Assembly: GCA_046290815.1 (NCBI GenBank)
Contig: JBKBUF010000006.1
Coordinates: 111,242 to 175,241 of the forward strand
Source: JBKBUF01 sp046290815
GTDB taxonomy: Bacteria > Bacteroidota > Bacteroidia > Cytophagales > Cytophagaceae
Length of the DNA stretch: 64,000 nucleotides
Reading direction: 5' to 3'
Within the stretch, counting starts at the first letter, position 1. Each line of letters opens with the position of its first letter. The translations under genes and the position numbers were made by a program. Below the pieces are notes generated by a model. The model worked only from the letters and a program-made list of their open reading frames with translations. It was not told where the DNA came from and searched no databases. This document shows positions 9,134 to 19,060 of this stretch, one piece after another.

Positions 9134-10050
9134 GGTTCAAGGAACCTGATATTTCGGGCTAATCCTTCATATTTCGTTCTCTTAACCGGAGAATTTTTAA
9201 AGAGATCATCAAACACTTCTTTGGTGATCTCTTTCCATTTTATTTCATTCATTTCTTTTAATGCCTCATTTGGAGAAAACTTAGGGTCAGTGTGTGGTTT
9301 GGAAAACCTGTTCCACGGACACACTTCCTGGCAAATGTCACAACCGAAAATCCAGTTTTCCATTTTACCCTTAAAACTATCTGGAATTTTATCTTTCAGT
9401 TCTATGGTAAGGTAGGATATACATTTACTTCCATCCACTACATAAGGATCGGATATGGCATCTGTTGGGCAGGCGTCAATACATTTAGTACAAGTACCAC
9501 AATAGTCAGGAATCGGGCCGTCATATTCCAATTCAAGATCAAGGATAATTTCTGCGATGAAATAATAGCTTCCTGCTTTTGGATTAATCAGGTTGCTGTT
9601 TTTGCCTACCCAGCCTAAACCACTTTTTTTTGCCCATGCTTTATCCATGACTGGTGCTGAGTCTACAAAAGCTCGTCCGTTTACATCTCCTATAGTATTC
9701 TGTATATGGAAAAGTAATTCCTTCAGCTTGTCTTTAATTACAAAATGATAATCCTGCCCATATGCGTACCGGGATATTTTATAATCTGAAGATGGTAATT
9801 CTATTTCCGGATAGTAATTTAAAAGTAAGGAAACAACGGATTTAGCTCCTTCTACCAATTTTGTCGGATCAAGTCTTTTATCAAAATGATTTTCCATCCA
9901 TTGCATCTGGCCATGCATATTTTTTTTCAACCAGCTTTCTAAACGTGGAGCTTCATCTTCTAAAAATCCGGCTTTTGATATACCACAAAAATCAAATCCA
10001 AGATCTTTCGCTTTTAGTTTGATTATCTCAGTACGTTTGCCGGTATTCAT
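9130..10050 (-). CDS. queG: Epoxyqueuosine reductase
   Basis: Cobalamin- and Fe-S-dependent enzyme that performs the final step of queuosine synthesis in tRNA (epoxyqueuosine to queuosine). The N-terminal cobalamin-binding half contains VDSAPVMDKAWAKKSGLGW with the conserved acidic residue. The C-terminal half has two ferredoxin-like cluster motifs, CGTCTKCIDACP and CDICQEVCPWN. The 306-residue length fits the shorter form of the family without the HEAT-repeat extension. It lies 12 bp downstream of ruvB in the same direction, so the two are probably one operon. Confidence 0.95.
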   Translation of the reverse strand: MNTGKRTEIIKLKAKDLGFDFCGISKAGFLEDEAPRLESWLKKNMHGQMQWMENHFDKRLDPTKLVEGAKSVVSLLLNYYPEIELPSSDYKISRYAYGQDYHFVIKDKLKELLFHIQNTIGDVNGRAFVDSAPVMDKAWAKKSGLGWVGKNSNLINPKAGSYYFIAEIILDLELEYDGPIPDYCGTCTKCIDACPTDAISDPYVVDGSKCISYLTIELKDKIPDSFKGKMENWIFGCDICQEVCPWNRFSKPHTDPKFSPNEALKEMNEIKWKEITKEVFDDLFKNSPVKRTKYEGLARNIRFLEP

Positions 10051-10062
10051 GTATTCTGTAAG

Positions 10063-11091
10063 CTAGTCGAAAAGAGTTCCTGTTCTTCCCTTAGGAGAAA
10101 TACCCAGGTGTTTGTATGCCAGTTCTGTCGCCTCTCTTCCTCTGGATGTTCTTTTAATATAGCCTTCCTGGATTAAAAAAGGTTCATATACTTCTTCAAT
10201 TGTTTCCGCTTCTTCTCCGCAGGCAGTGGCAATGGTGGAAATACCAACAGGTCCGCCTTTAAATTTTTCTATTATAGTCTGAAGAATTTTGTTGTCCATT
10301 TCATCAAGTCCATTATGGTCAACATTCAATGCCTCTAATGCCAATTGTGCAATATCCAGGGTTATTTTTCCCTTTCCTTTTATCTGAGCAAAATCCCTTG
10401 TTCTTCTTAATAGATTATTGGCAATTCTAGGGGTGCCCCTGCTTCTTCTGGCAATTTCTTTGGCACCTGTTTCATCAATCGGAGTCCCGAGTATACCTGC
10501 AGACCTTTTAACTATAGTGGTTAATAACTCAGAATCATAATATTCAAGCCTGGCATTGATTCCAAACCTGGCTCTTAAGGGAGAAGTTAGCAATCCTGCA
10601 CGGGTAGTAGCACCAATAAGTGTAAATGGACTGAGGCCAATCTGGACTGTTCTTGCATTTGGTCCTGAGTCCAGCATTATGTCGATTCGATAATCTTCCA
10701 TTGCAGAATAAAGGTATTCTTCAACTACAGGATTGAGACGATGTATTTCATCAATGAATAAAACATCGTTGGATTCAAGATTGGTAAGAAGGCCTGCCAG
10801 ATCTCCCGGTTTTTCCAGGACAGGGCCGCTGGTGATTTTTAAATTGGTTCCTAATTCATTAGCTATGATATTAGACAAGGTGGTTTTTCCTAACCCCGGA
10901 GGTCCGTGCAGCAACACATGGTCAAGTGCTTCACCTCTTTGTTTTGCAGCCAAAACAAACACTTTAAGATTTTCAATAATTTTTTCCTGACCGGTAAAGT
11001 CATTGAAACTTAAAGGACGGAGGGCCTTTTCAATTTCTTTCTCAGCAGGGGAAAAGTGATCATCGTCTGCTTTTAGGTAGTCTTCTCTCAT
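10063..11091 (-). CDS. ruvB: Holliday junction branch migration helicase RuvB
   Basis: Hexameric AAA+ motor that drives branch migration of Holliday junctions with RuvA. Walker A (GPPGLGKT, residues 63-70), Walker B (DEIH, 114-117), the sensor/RuvA-interaction region (GATTRAGLLTSPLRARFG) and sensor 2 (RGTPRIANNLLRR) are all present, followed by the winged-helix DNA-binding domain ending in SRGREAT. Length of 342 is standard. It is the first gene of a short leftward operon with queG; ruvA and ruvC are not in this window. Confidence 0.98.
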   Translation of the reverse strand: MREDYLKADDDHFSPAEKEIEKALRPLSFNDFTGQEKIIENLKVFVLAAKQRGEALDHVLLHGPPGLGKTTLSNIIANELGTNLKITSGPVLEKPGDLAGLLTNLESNDVLFIDEIHRLNPVVEEYLYSAMEDYRIDIMLDSGPNARTVQIGLSPFTLIGATTRAGLLTSPLRARFGINARLEYYDSELLTTIVKRSAGILGTPIDETGAKEIARRSRGTPRIANNLLRRTRDFAQIKGKGKITLDIAQLALEALNVDHNGLDEMDNKILQTIIEKFKGGPVGISTIATACGEEAETIEEVYEPFLIQEGYIKRTSRGREATELAYKHLGISPKGRTGTLFD

Positions 11092-11217
11092 GAATGTGAA
11101 GCCAAATTACTTGCAAGTCCTAAATTAGCCAAAAAACAGCAATATATCAGTATTAAGTGTAATTATCCTGGAAACCAGAGATATTGTTTCATATTTTCCA
11201 GTTCAACATAAATAAGC

Positions 11218-11225
11218 TAATTTTG
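11218..11225 (+). promoter_or_regulatory. Candidate -7 promoter element (TAATTTTG)
   Basis: Matches the Bacteroidota -7 consensus TAnnTTTG and sits 18 bp before the methyltransferase ATG. No convincing TTTG lies at the -33 position, so this is tentative. Confidence 0.35.
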
Positions 11226-11242
11226 TCTATACTAAATATATC

Positions 11243-11974
11243 ATGGTAAGAGATAATGAATGGTTTACGGAGTGGTTTAATTCTCCCTTTTATCATATTT
11301 TATATAAACATAGAGATGAAAACGAAGCGCAAACCTTTATAAACAGACTTGAAAGTTTTCTTAACTTCTCTAAAGGTATGAAGGTGCTAGACCTTGGATG
11401 TGGAAGAGGAAGACACGCGGTTTATTTATGTCAAAAAGGATTAAACGTTACCGGTATAGATATAGCTCAGGAGAATATAAGGTATGCAAAGAAATTTTCT
11501 TCTGATACCCTGAATTTCAGAGTACATGATATGAGGGATGAATTATGGGATGGAGGCTATGATGTAATTCTGAATCTGTTTACAAGCTTTGGATATTTTC
11601 TTTCAGAAGAAGAGGATCTTAAAGTTTTGAATAATGTTTATTCGGCTTTGAAAACAGGAGGGAAGTTTGTAATTGATTTTATGAATGTCGATAAGATAGT
11701 AGGAAGGCTGGTTACAAAACAAACGATAACTGTAGAAGGTATAGAATTTAATATTACCCGGACATTCATTGATGGTTTCATCATCAAGGATATTAATTTC
11801 GTGGTAAATGAAAAGGAGTATCATTTCCAGGAAAAGGTAAAAGCGATTACTCATCAAAAATTTCTTGAATACTTTTCTACAACCGGTTTTAAAGTGCTCA
11901 ATGTATTCGGCAATTACCAATTGGATGAATTTGCTCAGGAGTCTGAGCGAATGATTTATGTAGTTGAAAAATAA
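11243..11974 (+). CDS. Class I SAM-dependent methyltransferase
   Basis: Rossmann-fold methyltransferase of unassigned substrate. The SAM-binding motif I is clear: MKVLDLGCGRGRHAVYL at about residues 46-62, followed by GIDIAQENI for motif II and the later DFMNV segment. The N-terminus (WFTEWFNSPFYHILYKHRD) is typical of a group of small-molecule methyltransferases common in Bacteroidota. It is cytoplasmic, with no signal peptide. The ZIP transporter gene begins four bases after its stop, so the two are probably cotranscribed. Confidence 0.88.
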   Translation: MVRDNEWFTEWFNSPFYHILYKHRDENEAQTFINRLESFLNFSKGMKVLDLGCGRGRHAVYLCQKGLNVTGIDIAQENIRYAKKFSSDTLNFRVHDMRDELWDGGYDVILNLFTSFGYFLSEEEDLKVLNNVYSALKTGGKFVIDFMNVDKIVGRLVTKQTITVEGIEFNITRTFIDGFIIKDINFVVNEKEYHFQEKVKAITHQKFLEYFSTTGFKVLNVFGNYQLDEFAQESERMIYVVEK

Positions 11975-11978
11975 TATT

Positions 11979-12725
11979 ATGTTATTAAATTTTCTTTTTT
12001 TGTTTTTGAGTGCTTTTATACCTGCCATTGGTGTATTCTTTCTTCCCGGAATTCATAAGACAAGGTTTAGAGGGCTTCTTAATTTTAGTGGTGCGTACCT
12101 CTTTGCCGTTACTGTAACTCATCTTATTCCGGAATTATTCCATGAAGGAGAAAATCCCCGGTTGCTTGGGGTATTTATTCTGTTTGGGTTTTTCTTTCAA
12201 ATGATACTGGAGTATTTTTCTTCAGGTGTGGAACACGGACACATGCATTTACATAATCATGGAGAAGGCGAACAATTACATCTGCCTTCATCATTGATTA
12301 TATCTATTTCTATTCATGCTTTTCTTGAAGGAACATTGTTGACTCATCCTTCGGAGTTTCATGCAGAAGAAGATGTAAGTACGTTGTTGTTTGGTTTGAT
12401 GCTTCATAAAATTCCTGAAGCTATTGCTTTATCGGCGGTATTGCTTGCTGTCATGAAAAACAGAACGATAGCCATCGTACTTTTAACATTCTTTTCATTA
12501 GCAAGTCCTGTCGGATTAGTTTTAGCTCATCATCTTCACCATGCGAATATACTTGGAGAAGGATGGATATATTTTCTATTTGCAGTGGTTGCAGGTAATT
12601 TTCTGTATATAGCTACAACTATATTTTTTGAGACCAGTCCTGATCACAGATTTAAGGCAAACAAATTAATTATTTCATTTCTGGGGGCAGGAGCAGCAGT
12701 ATTAGCGGAGTATTTGTTAAGTTAA
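11979..12725 (+). CDS. ZIP family metal transporter
   Basis: Divalent-metal (zinc or iron) transporter of the inner membrane. About eight hydrophobic helices are seen, with a histidine-rich cytoplasmic loop after helix 3 (EHGHMHLHNHGEGE) and the conserved metal-site helix LMLHKIPEAIALSAV. I chose the ATG at 11979, which starts MLLNFLF directly at the first helix. An in-frame TTG 15 bases earlier would overlap the methyltransferase gene and is less likely. Ends in a strong bidirectional terminator shared with the convergent PKD-protein gene. Confidence 0.88.
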   Translation: MLLNFLFLFLSAFIPAIGVFFLPGIHKTRFRGLLNFSGAYLFAVTVTHLIPELFHEGENPRLLGVFILFGFFFQMILEYFSSGVEHGHMHLHNHGEGEQLHLPSSLIISISIHAFLEGTLLTHPSEFHAEEDVSTLLFGLMLHKIPEAIALSAVLLAVMKNRTIAIVLLTFFSLASPVGLVLAHHLHHANILGEGWIYFLFAVVAGNFLYIATTIFFETSPDHRFKANKLIISFLGAGAAVLAEYLLS

Positions 12726-12726
12726 T

Positions 12727-12766
12727 AAAAAAAGTAAGTCAGGATTGTTTCTGGCTTACCTTTTTC
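12727..12766. terminator. Bidirectional terminator
   Basis: Nine-pair stem (GTAAGTCAG with CTGGCTTAC, one G-T pair) with an A-run of seven on the left and a T-run of five on the right. It serves both the ZIP gene and the convergent large PKD gene. Confidence 0.78.
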
Positions 12767-12773
12767 TACAGAA

Positions 12774-15700
12774 TTAATACACCAGATTAATATATCCTTC
12801 TTTATAAATTTCTTCGTCTTTCCAGGTTTTCACTTTAACCTTATAAACATACAGATCGCTGTTCTGAATTACACCATTGAATTTTCCATCCCAACCTTCG
12901 TCAATATTGCTGGATGAATAAAGTAGTTGTCCCCAGCGATTGAAGATTTTAAACTCGATAAGTTCTTTTATACCCCAACCTCTTACGTGTATGAAGTCAT
13001 TGTTTCCATCCCCGTTAGGAGTAAAGGTGGTTGGAAGTTTTACAAAAGTCTCGGGTCTGACGTAAATATCATATTTGTAATCTCTGGTAAAACAACCTAA
13101 GATGTCAGTTACGTTCAGAAGATAGGTGGTGTCTTTCAAAGGTCTTGTTACAGGGAAATTGCAATCTAAACAGCTCAAACCATTGTCCGGAGTCCAGGTG
13201 AATATCTGGAAGGGAGTTTTGTGAGCAGGAATAGTCGCAATATCACCCACTACTATAGTTGTATCCCAGTCGAAAAGATATGCTGGTTCGATCACGTTGG
13301 CCGGTACAGCAATATTACCTTTGCATCCATTAGTATCGGTTTCCATAACATCATATATGATGGTATGAAGTGCGTAGGACTTGGTTTGAGCAGTGCTTGA
13401 ATTAGTCAGGTAAGATGCTGGTGACCATAAATAAGTACTTGTCGGATTTGGATTGGTAACCTTCAGAAATAAAGTATCGCCCTGGCAAACTGTATCACCT
13501 ACTGCAGCAACTTTAGGAAAGTCGTGAATCACAGCTTTAGCAGTAAAAGCATCGTTACAGCCGATCTGGTTGTTTACAGCATAGAGTGTTACATTGTAAG
13601 TGCCCGGGTTTGCATAACTGTGTTCAAGAGTAGATTGCTTGGAAGTATTTCCGTCTCCAAAGTCCCAGGTGAAATCTGAAATGTTTACCGAAGTATTGGT
13701 AAACTTATATGGTCCGTCATTGATACATTTAGCAGTATCGGCACCATTGTTTCTGATAAAGTCAGCAATAACCTGATGGATATTTACCGGTTGGCTTTGT
13801 TCCACAGGACAGATTCCGTTTTCACCATATAAAACTAGTTTTGCGACGGTTTGTCCTGAAGGAGGATGAAAGTTATATTGATGCGTAACGGGAGCTTTAT
13901 CATATACAATATTTCCGTCACCAAAAGCCCAGGTGTAAGATCCTACGTCTGCAGTATCTTTTAATGTAAAAGTAATACTCTCTCCTTTGCAGATGGTGGT
14001 TTTGTTTGTTTCAAAGCGACCTTCGGGGCGGTAAACCTTAAATTGTCTTTTAACAGTATCTGCGCAGCCATTAGAAGTGCTTACAATATATTGCATATCG
14101 TAAAATCCTTTTTCGTAGAAAAGGCTGTATTCTGTAGCAGAAGTTGTTTCACCATTTCCTAGTTCCAGATTTCTGATTACTATCGGAAAAGTGGAAGTGG
14201 TGGCGTCTCTGAAAAACACATTAACAGGGGCACAAAGAACATTTTGGTCGTCAACATTTGTTGTTATTACAGCTTTAGGGTAATCTTGTACACTAATAAC
14301 AGCGGAGGTTGATCCTTCACATCCTGTTGCTACTTCACGGAAGTTTAATTTAACTGTATAATCTCTGGCCTCTGTGTATAGAATTTCATATGACTGGTTA
14401 GTGCCGTTGCTGCCATTGTCAAAGTCCCAGCTAAATGTGAGGTAAGAACCTTTCTCTGTATAGTCCGATGCCTGAATGAAAACTTCGTCTCCAAGACATA
14501 GGTAAGGATCAGATATTACAATAGAACTGTAAGGGGCATAATATCCGACAGGTACAGAAAAGCTTTCAGTACAGCCAAGCGCATCGGTTACTGTCACGCC
14601 TGCATAATAGGTAGGCCCGTTGGCAGGGTTTGTATAATTGTGGCTGGGGTTTCTGATGTTTGAGGTGTTTCCATCTCCAAAATTCCAATTCCAGGAGACT
14701 AAGGTTGTATCCCCTGCAGATATATCGGTAAACTGAACAGTAGCGGGTATGCAAATCTGGTCATCATCTACAGATGCACTCAAAACCATATCGAATACTT
14801 TGAAATCTGCTGTAGCGGTATCCTTGCAACCATTTATATCAGTAGTTATTAACCTTACCGTGTGTATCCCCGGGGTATTGAAGGCAAATGGTGTTTTGGC
14901 CTGATAAGTAGTATAAGGCCTCCTGTCTATGGTAGGAAATTGCCAGGTATATCCATAAACACAACTTGTAGAATGAACATCAACAGAAGTTGATGCATCA
15001 AATTCATAAGTGCTATTGATACATACCAAGGAATCTCTCTTTATTTTTGCCTCCACTTTTCTGGGGCGTACAATTTTAGTATCAACGGAGGCGGGGCAGT
15101 CATTGCCTTGTGCAGTTAAGGTAACAGTATAATTTCCTGAGGCTGCATAAGTATGTGAAACATTGTTGTCCGTGGATGTTTGGCCATCTCCGAAGTTCCA
15201 TGATATACTGGTGGCATCTAAACTTTGGTTAGTAAAATTATAAACCAAAGGGTCATTACAAAAAGCATTATAATTTATCCTGGCAATTGCTCCTTTTACA
15301 GTAACAAGATTATTCTTGGTAACTTTTGTAAAGCATCCGTTGTAATCTACTTCAAGTGATACAGATTGTGGTCCTGTCTGATTTAAATAAGACCATGTCA
15401 GGTCTTTTTGATCGGAACAATGGAATGCACGTTCACCTTCAGTGTAAAAATGAAAAGCATCAACAAATTCCGGGGCGGAAGTTACGTTAAACTGTAAAGT
15501 TTCGCCAGGACATACATCAGACTTGCTTGCAGTGAAGTCAAGTTGTCCGTTCAGCTTGTCTCCTACTTCAATAAGTACAGCATACGATGTGTCAAAGCAT
15601 CCCCTTTCGGTAGTTACTAAAAGTCTTGCCAGGTATTCACCTGGTTCGGTGTAAGTATATGATACTGCTGACTTATCATTTTTTGTCTCTGAGTCATTAT

Positions 15701-17150
15701 TGCCGAAAAGCCATTTCCAGCTTACAATTTTATTTTTTTCAAAGGTGCTGCTTGAGTCTGAAAAAGTAACTGTAAGCGGCTTGCAGCCTTTTGTAATATC
15801 AGGCATGAATAATGCATTGGGCAACCATAAGGTATCAACTATGGATGCAGATGCCTCACAACCGGTCTTATTGGAAACAACAATTAAGTTTGAAGGGAGG
15901 GGTTCAAAATCATTTTTGGAATAGTATATACTGTCCGTAGAGCTTTTATAAGTTTTGACAGGGGATTTTAATGTCGATGTGGTTTGATCAGGAAATGTCC
16001 ATTTATAGCTTACATTGGTTTGATTACTGATACCATTGTATTGAATGGTAGCAGGACTTTGACAACTGAAAGTAGGAACGCTTTTTATCTCAGCTGTTAC
16101 CTGATCTACAAATACGGTAGTGATTCTGCTTGATGAGCATTGGCCATTAAATGAAGAAACCGTAAGCCGCACAGTTTGAAGTCCCGGTTGAGTAAAGTAT
16201 ACATACATGGTATCTCGCTGACCAGATGTTTGTACCTGTGCATTTGGTCCGAAGTCCCAATTGTAAACTCCCGGGGTAGTAGTTCGGAAAAATGTATTGC
16301 TGAAAATACATACAGTATCCTTCTGCTTAAAAAGATTGGTAACAGGTGTTCCTACAGATACAGTAGTGGAATATGAAGATGTACATCCATCTATGCCTTG
16401 GTAAGAAACCGTCAATGTAGGTGTCCATGTACCTTTGTTGTATTTTTGAATTACCGGAGGATTTTCCAGAGAAGAAGTGTTTCCGTTTCCGAAGTTCCAG
16501 GCATAAGTTAGTGGCCTGATCCCGGATGACAGATTTGAGAAAGAAACCATCAAGCTGTCATTACAGGTAGATAATTGGGTCGGATTGGTTGAAAATGCTG
16601 CAGATGGAGGAGTTAAAAATGTAACTGATCCCGGAAATACTTTCGTTCTGTTACAAGTAGGAAAATTAGTTTGTATTTCAAATGATATATTTCTGCTGGT
16701 TGAAGTAGATCCATAGGTGTATGTAGGATTTTGAACCCCTTCAGATCTTTGTCCGTCACCGAAGACCCAGACATAGTTATTGACGGTTATTGCAGGGTCT
16801 ATTTCTGATATATTAGTAAACTTTTTTGTAGGGGAGCAACCTTCAGATACTTGTACATTCAAAGCGGGGTCAGGATAAACCGTTATTTGTACTGTGCCTA
16901 CAACAGGGCCACCGACTGAATGATGGAATGTTACATTGTAAGTTCCGGCTTTGGTAAATATGTTAGTTGGATTTTGCTGATCAGATGTTACTCCATCTTT
17001 AAAATCCCAGAAGAAAGTAGAACTACCTGAAGGAGCGGTAAACTTAACTTCAAGTGGACTACAACCTTTAACCACATCCGCAGTTTGAGCAACACTAAAA
17101 TTTGAAATTGCCAAAAGGAATATGAGAAAAACAAAGAGCTTACTTTTCAT
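12774..17150 (-). CDS. Giant PKD-repeat surface protein with type B (gliding-motility-associated) T9SS sorting domain
   Basis: A 1458-residue secreted protein. After a signal peptide (about 1-23, ending VAQ) it is made of about a dozen PKD-like beta-sandwich repeats, recognisable by W-x-F-G-D/N-G cores (for example YVWVFGDG, ISWNFGDG, WNWNFGDG, FTWDFGDG). It ends in a type B C-terminal sorting domain of about 85 residues (LPTTFTPNGDGNNDFIHVRG ... FNRWGQLLY ... DGKFNG ... YVYKVKVKT). Such proteins are exported by the type IX system and often need a partner PorP/SprF protein, which is encoded divergently here. The ATG at 17150 starts directly at the signal peptide; an upstream in-frame TTG is rejected. 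Likely an adhesin or matrix protein; the ligand is unknown. Confidence 0.93.
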   Translation of the reverse strand: MKSKLFVFLIFLLAISNFSVAQTADVVKGCSPLEVKFTAPSGSSTFFWDFKDGVTSDQQNPTNIFTKAGTYNVTFHHSVGGPVVGTVQITVYPDPALNVQVSEGCSPTKKFTNISEIDPAITVNNYVWVFGDGQRSEGVQNPTYTYGSTSTSRNISFEIQTNFPTCNRTKVFPGSVTFLTPPSAAFSTNPTQLSTCNDSLMVSFSNLSSGIRPLTYAWNFGNGNTSSLENPPVIQKYNKGTWTPTLTVSYQGIDGCTSSYSTTVSVGTPVTNLFKQKDTVCIFSNTFFRTTTPGVYNWDFGPNAQVQTSGQRDTMYVYFTQPGLQTVRLTVSSFNGQCSSSRITTVFVDQVTAEIKSVPTFSCQSPATIQYNGISNQTNVSYKWTFPDQTTSTLKSPVKTYKSSTDSIYYSKNDFEPLPSNLIVVSNKTGCEASASIVDTLWLPNALFMPDITKGCKPLTVTFSDSSSTFEKNKIVSWKWLFGNNDSETKNDKSAVSYTYTEPGEYLARLLVTTERGCFDTSYAVLIEVGDKLNGQLDFTASKSDVCPGETLQFNVTSAPEFVDAFHFYTEGERAFHCSDQKDLTWSYLNQTGPQSVSLEVDYNGCFTKVTKNNLVTVKGAIARINYNAFCNDPLVYNFTNQSLDATSISWNFGDGQTSTDNNVSHTYAASGNYTVTLTAQGNDCPASVDTKIVRPRKVEAKIKRDSLVCINSTYEFDASTSVDVHSTSCVYGYTWQFPTIDRRPYTTYQAKTPFAFNTPGIHTVRLITTDINGCKDTATADFKVFDMVLSASVDDDQICIPATVQFTDISAGDTTLVSWNWNFGDGNTSNIRNPSHNYTNPANGPTYYAGVTVTDALGCTESFSVPVGYYAPYSSIVISDPYLCLGDEVFIQASDYTEKGSYLTFSWDFDNGSNGTNQSYEILYTEARDYTVKLNFREVATGCEGSTSAVISVQDYPKAVITTNVDDQNVLCAPVNVFFRDATTSTFPIVIRNLELGNGETTSATEYSLFYEKGFYDMQYIVSTSNGCADTVKRQFKVYRPEGRFETNKTTICKGESITFTLKDTADVGSYTWAFGDGNIVYDKAPVTHQYNFHPPSGQTVAKLVLYGENGICPVEQSQPVNIHQVIADFIRNNGADTAKCINDGPYKFTNTSVNISDFTWDFGDGNTSKQSTLEHSYANPGTYNVTLYAVNNQIGCNDAFTAKAVIHDFPKVAAVGDTVCQGDTLFLKVTNPNPTSTYLWSPASYLTNSSTAQTKSYALHTIIYDVMETDTNGCKGNIAVPANVIEPAYLFDWDTTIVVGDIATIPAHKTPFQIFTWTPDNGLSCLDCNFPVTRPLKDTTYLLNVTDILGCFTRDYKYDIYVRPETFVKLPTTFTPNGDGNNDFIHVRGWGIKELIEFKIFNRWGQLLYSSSNIDEGWDGKFNGVIQNSDLYVYKVKVKTWKDEEIYKEGYINLVY

Positions 17151-17183
17151 TGAAAAAAAATAAAATAAAAGGAGATGTTTTGG

Positions 17184-17216
17184 CAAAAATACTAAAAATA
17201 TTTAATTTGCATCAAA
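17184..17216 (-). promoter_or_regulatory. Bacteroidota-type promoter of the PKD protein gene
   Basis: On the minus strand TTTG (17216-17213) is followed after 21 bp by TATTTTTG (17191-17184), a full match to the TTTG-N17-23-TAnnTTTG consensus. It lies about 35 bp before the ATG at 17150. Confidence 0.6.
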
Positions 17217-17264
17217 ATTATTTTTTTGATCGATCGATTTTTAAAGGTATTTTGCCTTTACAAT

Positions 17265-18053
17265 ATGACAAGAATAGCAGTACTTTTTGTTTTAGTTTTC
17301 TTAGGTAATCTCTCATTTGCTCAGGTAAGTGCAGGAGATCCCATTAAGCCGTTACCACAAATCAACAAAGAGTTTTTGGTTATTGCTCATATATTGATGG
17401 ATAAGGATAGCGTGGCTAATATTAGTGAAGCTGAGATCAACCTGGCAATGGGACAGGTGAATAGTATATTTCAACCAATCGGTGCAAAGTTCACCGTTTG
17501 CGAGTTCAGATATATTTACAATTACAATTATGATATTCTCAATGAGGACCTGGACAAGGAGCTGCGGGTAAAATATCTTGTGGAAAAGAGGATTAACATA
17601 TTTTTTGTAATGAATATCACTGATAAGCCGGCATGTGGGTATGCAGATCTTGGTGGTATTGATGGATATAGCTCTCCCGCAATTATAATAAAGAAACAAA
17701 CTTGTGCAACACCAATAACTATTGCACATGAGTTAGGTCATTACTTCAGCCTTGAACATCCATTCGAGACCCGTAACGGATTGGAGTTAGCAGATGGAAG
17801 CAATTGTGCAACTGCAGGCGATAGAATTTGTGATACTCCTGCAGATCCTTATCAAAAAGGAGAGCCGGAAGAAAACTATGTTACTTCCTCTTGTATATTT
17901 TATTATCAGGAAAAAGATTCAAAGGGGAACTATTACGATCCGGATGTTACAAATATAATGGGTTATTATCTGAAATGTGCCTGCAGAAGATTTACCCATC
18001 AGCAATACGAAAAAATGGCCAACTATTATTTATCCAATAAGTTGGTATGGTAA
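17265..18053 (+). CDS. M43-type (pappalysin/cytophagalysin) zinc metalloprotease, secreted
   Basis: Secreted metalloprotease of 262 residues. It has a signal peptide (MTRIAVLFVLVFLGNLSFAQ), the extended zinc motif HELGHYFSLEH (HExxHxxGxxH), a following cysteine pair region (NCATAGDRICDTPADP) typical of M43 peptidases, and a Met-turn NIMGYY near the C-terminus. There is no obvious sorting domain, so it may stay in the periplasm or act on partners at the outer membrane. The ATG at 17265 begins the signal peptide; an upstream in-frame TTG is rejected. It is divergent from the PKD protein gene and is followed with slight overlap or a short gap by the PorP/SprF gene, suggesting a joint role. Confidence 0.87.
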   Translation: MTRIAVLFVLVFLGNLSFAQVSAGDPIKPLPQINKEFLVIAHILMDKDSVANISEAEINLAMGQVNSIFQPIGAKFTVCEFRYIYNYNYDILNEDLDKELRVKYLVEKRINIFFVMNITDKPACGYADLGGIDGYSSPAIIIKKQTCATPITIAHELGHYFSLEHPFETRNGLELADGSNCATAGDRICDTPADPYQKGEPEENYVTSSCIFYYQEKDSKGNYYDPDVTNIMGYYLKCACRRFTHQQYEKMANYYLSNKLVW

Positions 18054-18073
18054 TGCTCCCCGATAGTTCCTAT

Positions 18074-19060
18074 ATGAGATTCTTTTTCACCCTATTATTT
18101 ATCTGTTTCGCCACTATTTCTTTTGGTCAGGATATACACCTTACTCAATATTACACTTCCAACCTTTCACTCAATCCTGCCTTTACAGGATTTTATAATG
18201 GTGATGTTAGGTTAACTGCAAATTACAGAAGCCAGTGGCGTCAGGTTTCTTCGTCCATTAAGACCAACATGTTCTCAATTGAGAAGAAATTTGCCAGGTT
18301 CAATGATGAAATAGGTGTTGGGTTCATTGTGATGAAAGATTATCTGAATGTTAACCATCTAAACATAAACAGAGCCCTTTTATCGATAAGTGCCCAAAAA
18401 GAGGTCAATGATAATTTTTTCCGTTTGGGCTTACAAGCAGGTGTTACACATCGTACCATTAACTATGCATCGCAGACTTTCCCTGATCAATGGGATTACC
18501 CTGTAGGGGATTTTAACCAATCACTTTCCAGTGGCGAACCATCAATTCAAAGCTCACGCATGTTTCCCGATATTAATGCTGGTGCTGGTTGGACAAGAAG
18601 ATTCGGTAATAAAAAAGTAACTGTTGGTTATGCCCTATTTCATATGAATAAGCCGAGATACGGATTCATAAACAGGGATCAGAGACTTCCGTTTCGCCAT
18701 GTGATTAATTCCTCTGTGACATTTAACCTCGCAGATCAGATATTTGTAAGACCGCATTTGCTATACATGAGAGCTTCCGGCGCTACAGATTTAATTCTGG
18801 GAACCAATGTGGGTAAAAGAATAAACAAAGACGTTGTTGTAATGGGTGGCCTGGGATTCAGGGGAAGTACTAACAGCGATGCTTGCCTTGCTATTGTTGG
18901 GTTAACATATAAAAGAATTGATTTTGGCTTCAGCTATGACTTTAACATTTCTGAACTCAGCAAAGACAGCAGAAATAAATCTGCTATAGAATTTTCTTTG
19001 ATTTATACCACTCCTTCACGTATTCCACACAAGATTACATTGCCATGTGATCGCTATTAA
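18074..19060 (+). CDS. PorP/SprF family type IX secretion outer-membrane protein
   Basis: Outer-membrane beta-barrel of the PorP/SprF family, about 328 residues. A signal peptide (MRFFFTLLFICFATISFGQ) is followed by the family opening QDIHLTQYYTSNLSLNPAFTG and by regular beta-strand segments to the end. SprF-type proteins support secretion or surface attachment of type B sorting-domain proteins such as the neighbouring PKD protein. I chose the ATG at 18074, which begins the signal peptide; two earlier in-frame ATGs (18047, 18053) would overlap the protease gene. Its stop overlaps the next ATG by one base (TAATG), indicating translational coupling. Confidence 0.9.
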   Translation: MRFFFTLLFICFATISFGQDIHLTQYYTSNLSLNPAFTGFYNGDVRLTANYRSQWRQVSSSIKTNMFSIEKKFARFNDEIGVGFIVMKDYLNVNHLNINRALLSISAQKEVNDNFFRLGLQAGVTHRTINYASQTFPDQWDYPVGDFNQSLSSGEPSIQSSRMFPDINAGAGWTRRFGNKKVTVGYALFHMNKPRYGFINRDQRLPFRHVINSSVTFNLADQIFVRPHLLYMRASGATDLILGTNVGKRINKDVVVMGGLGFRGSTNSDACLAIVGLTYKRIDFGFSYDFNISELSKDSRNKSAIEFSLIYTTPSRIPHKITLPCDRY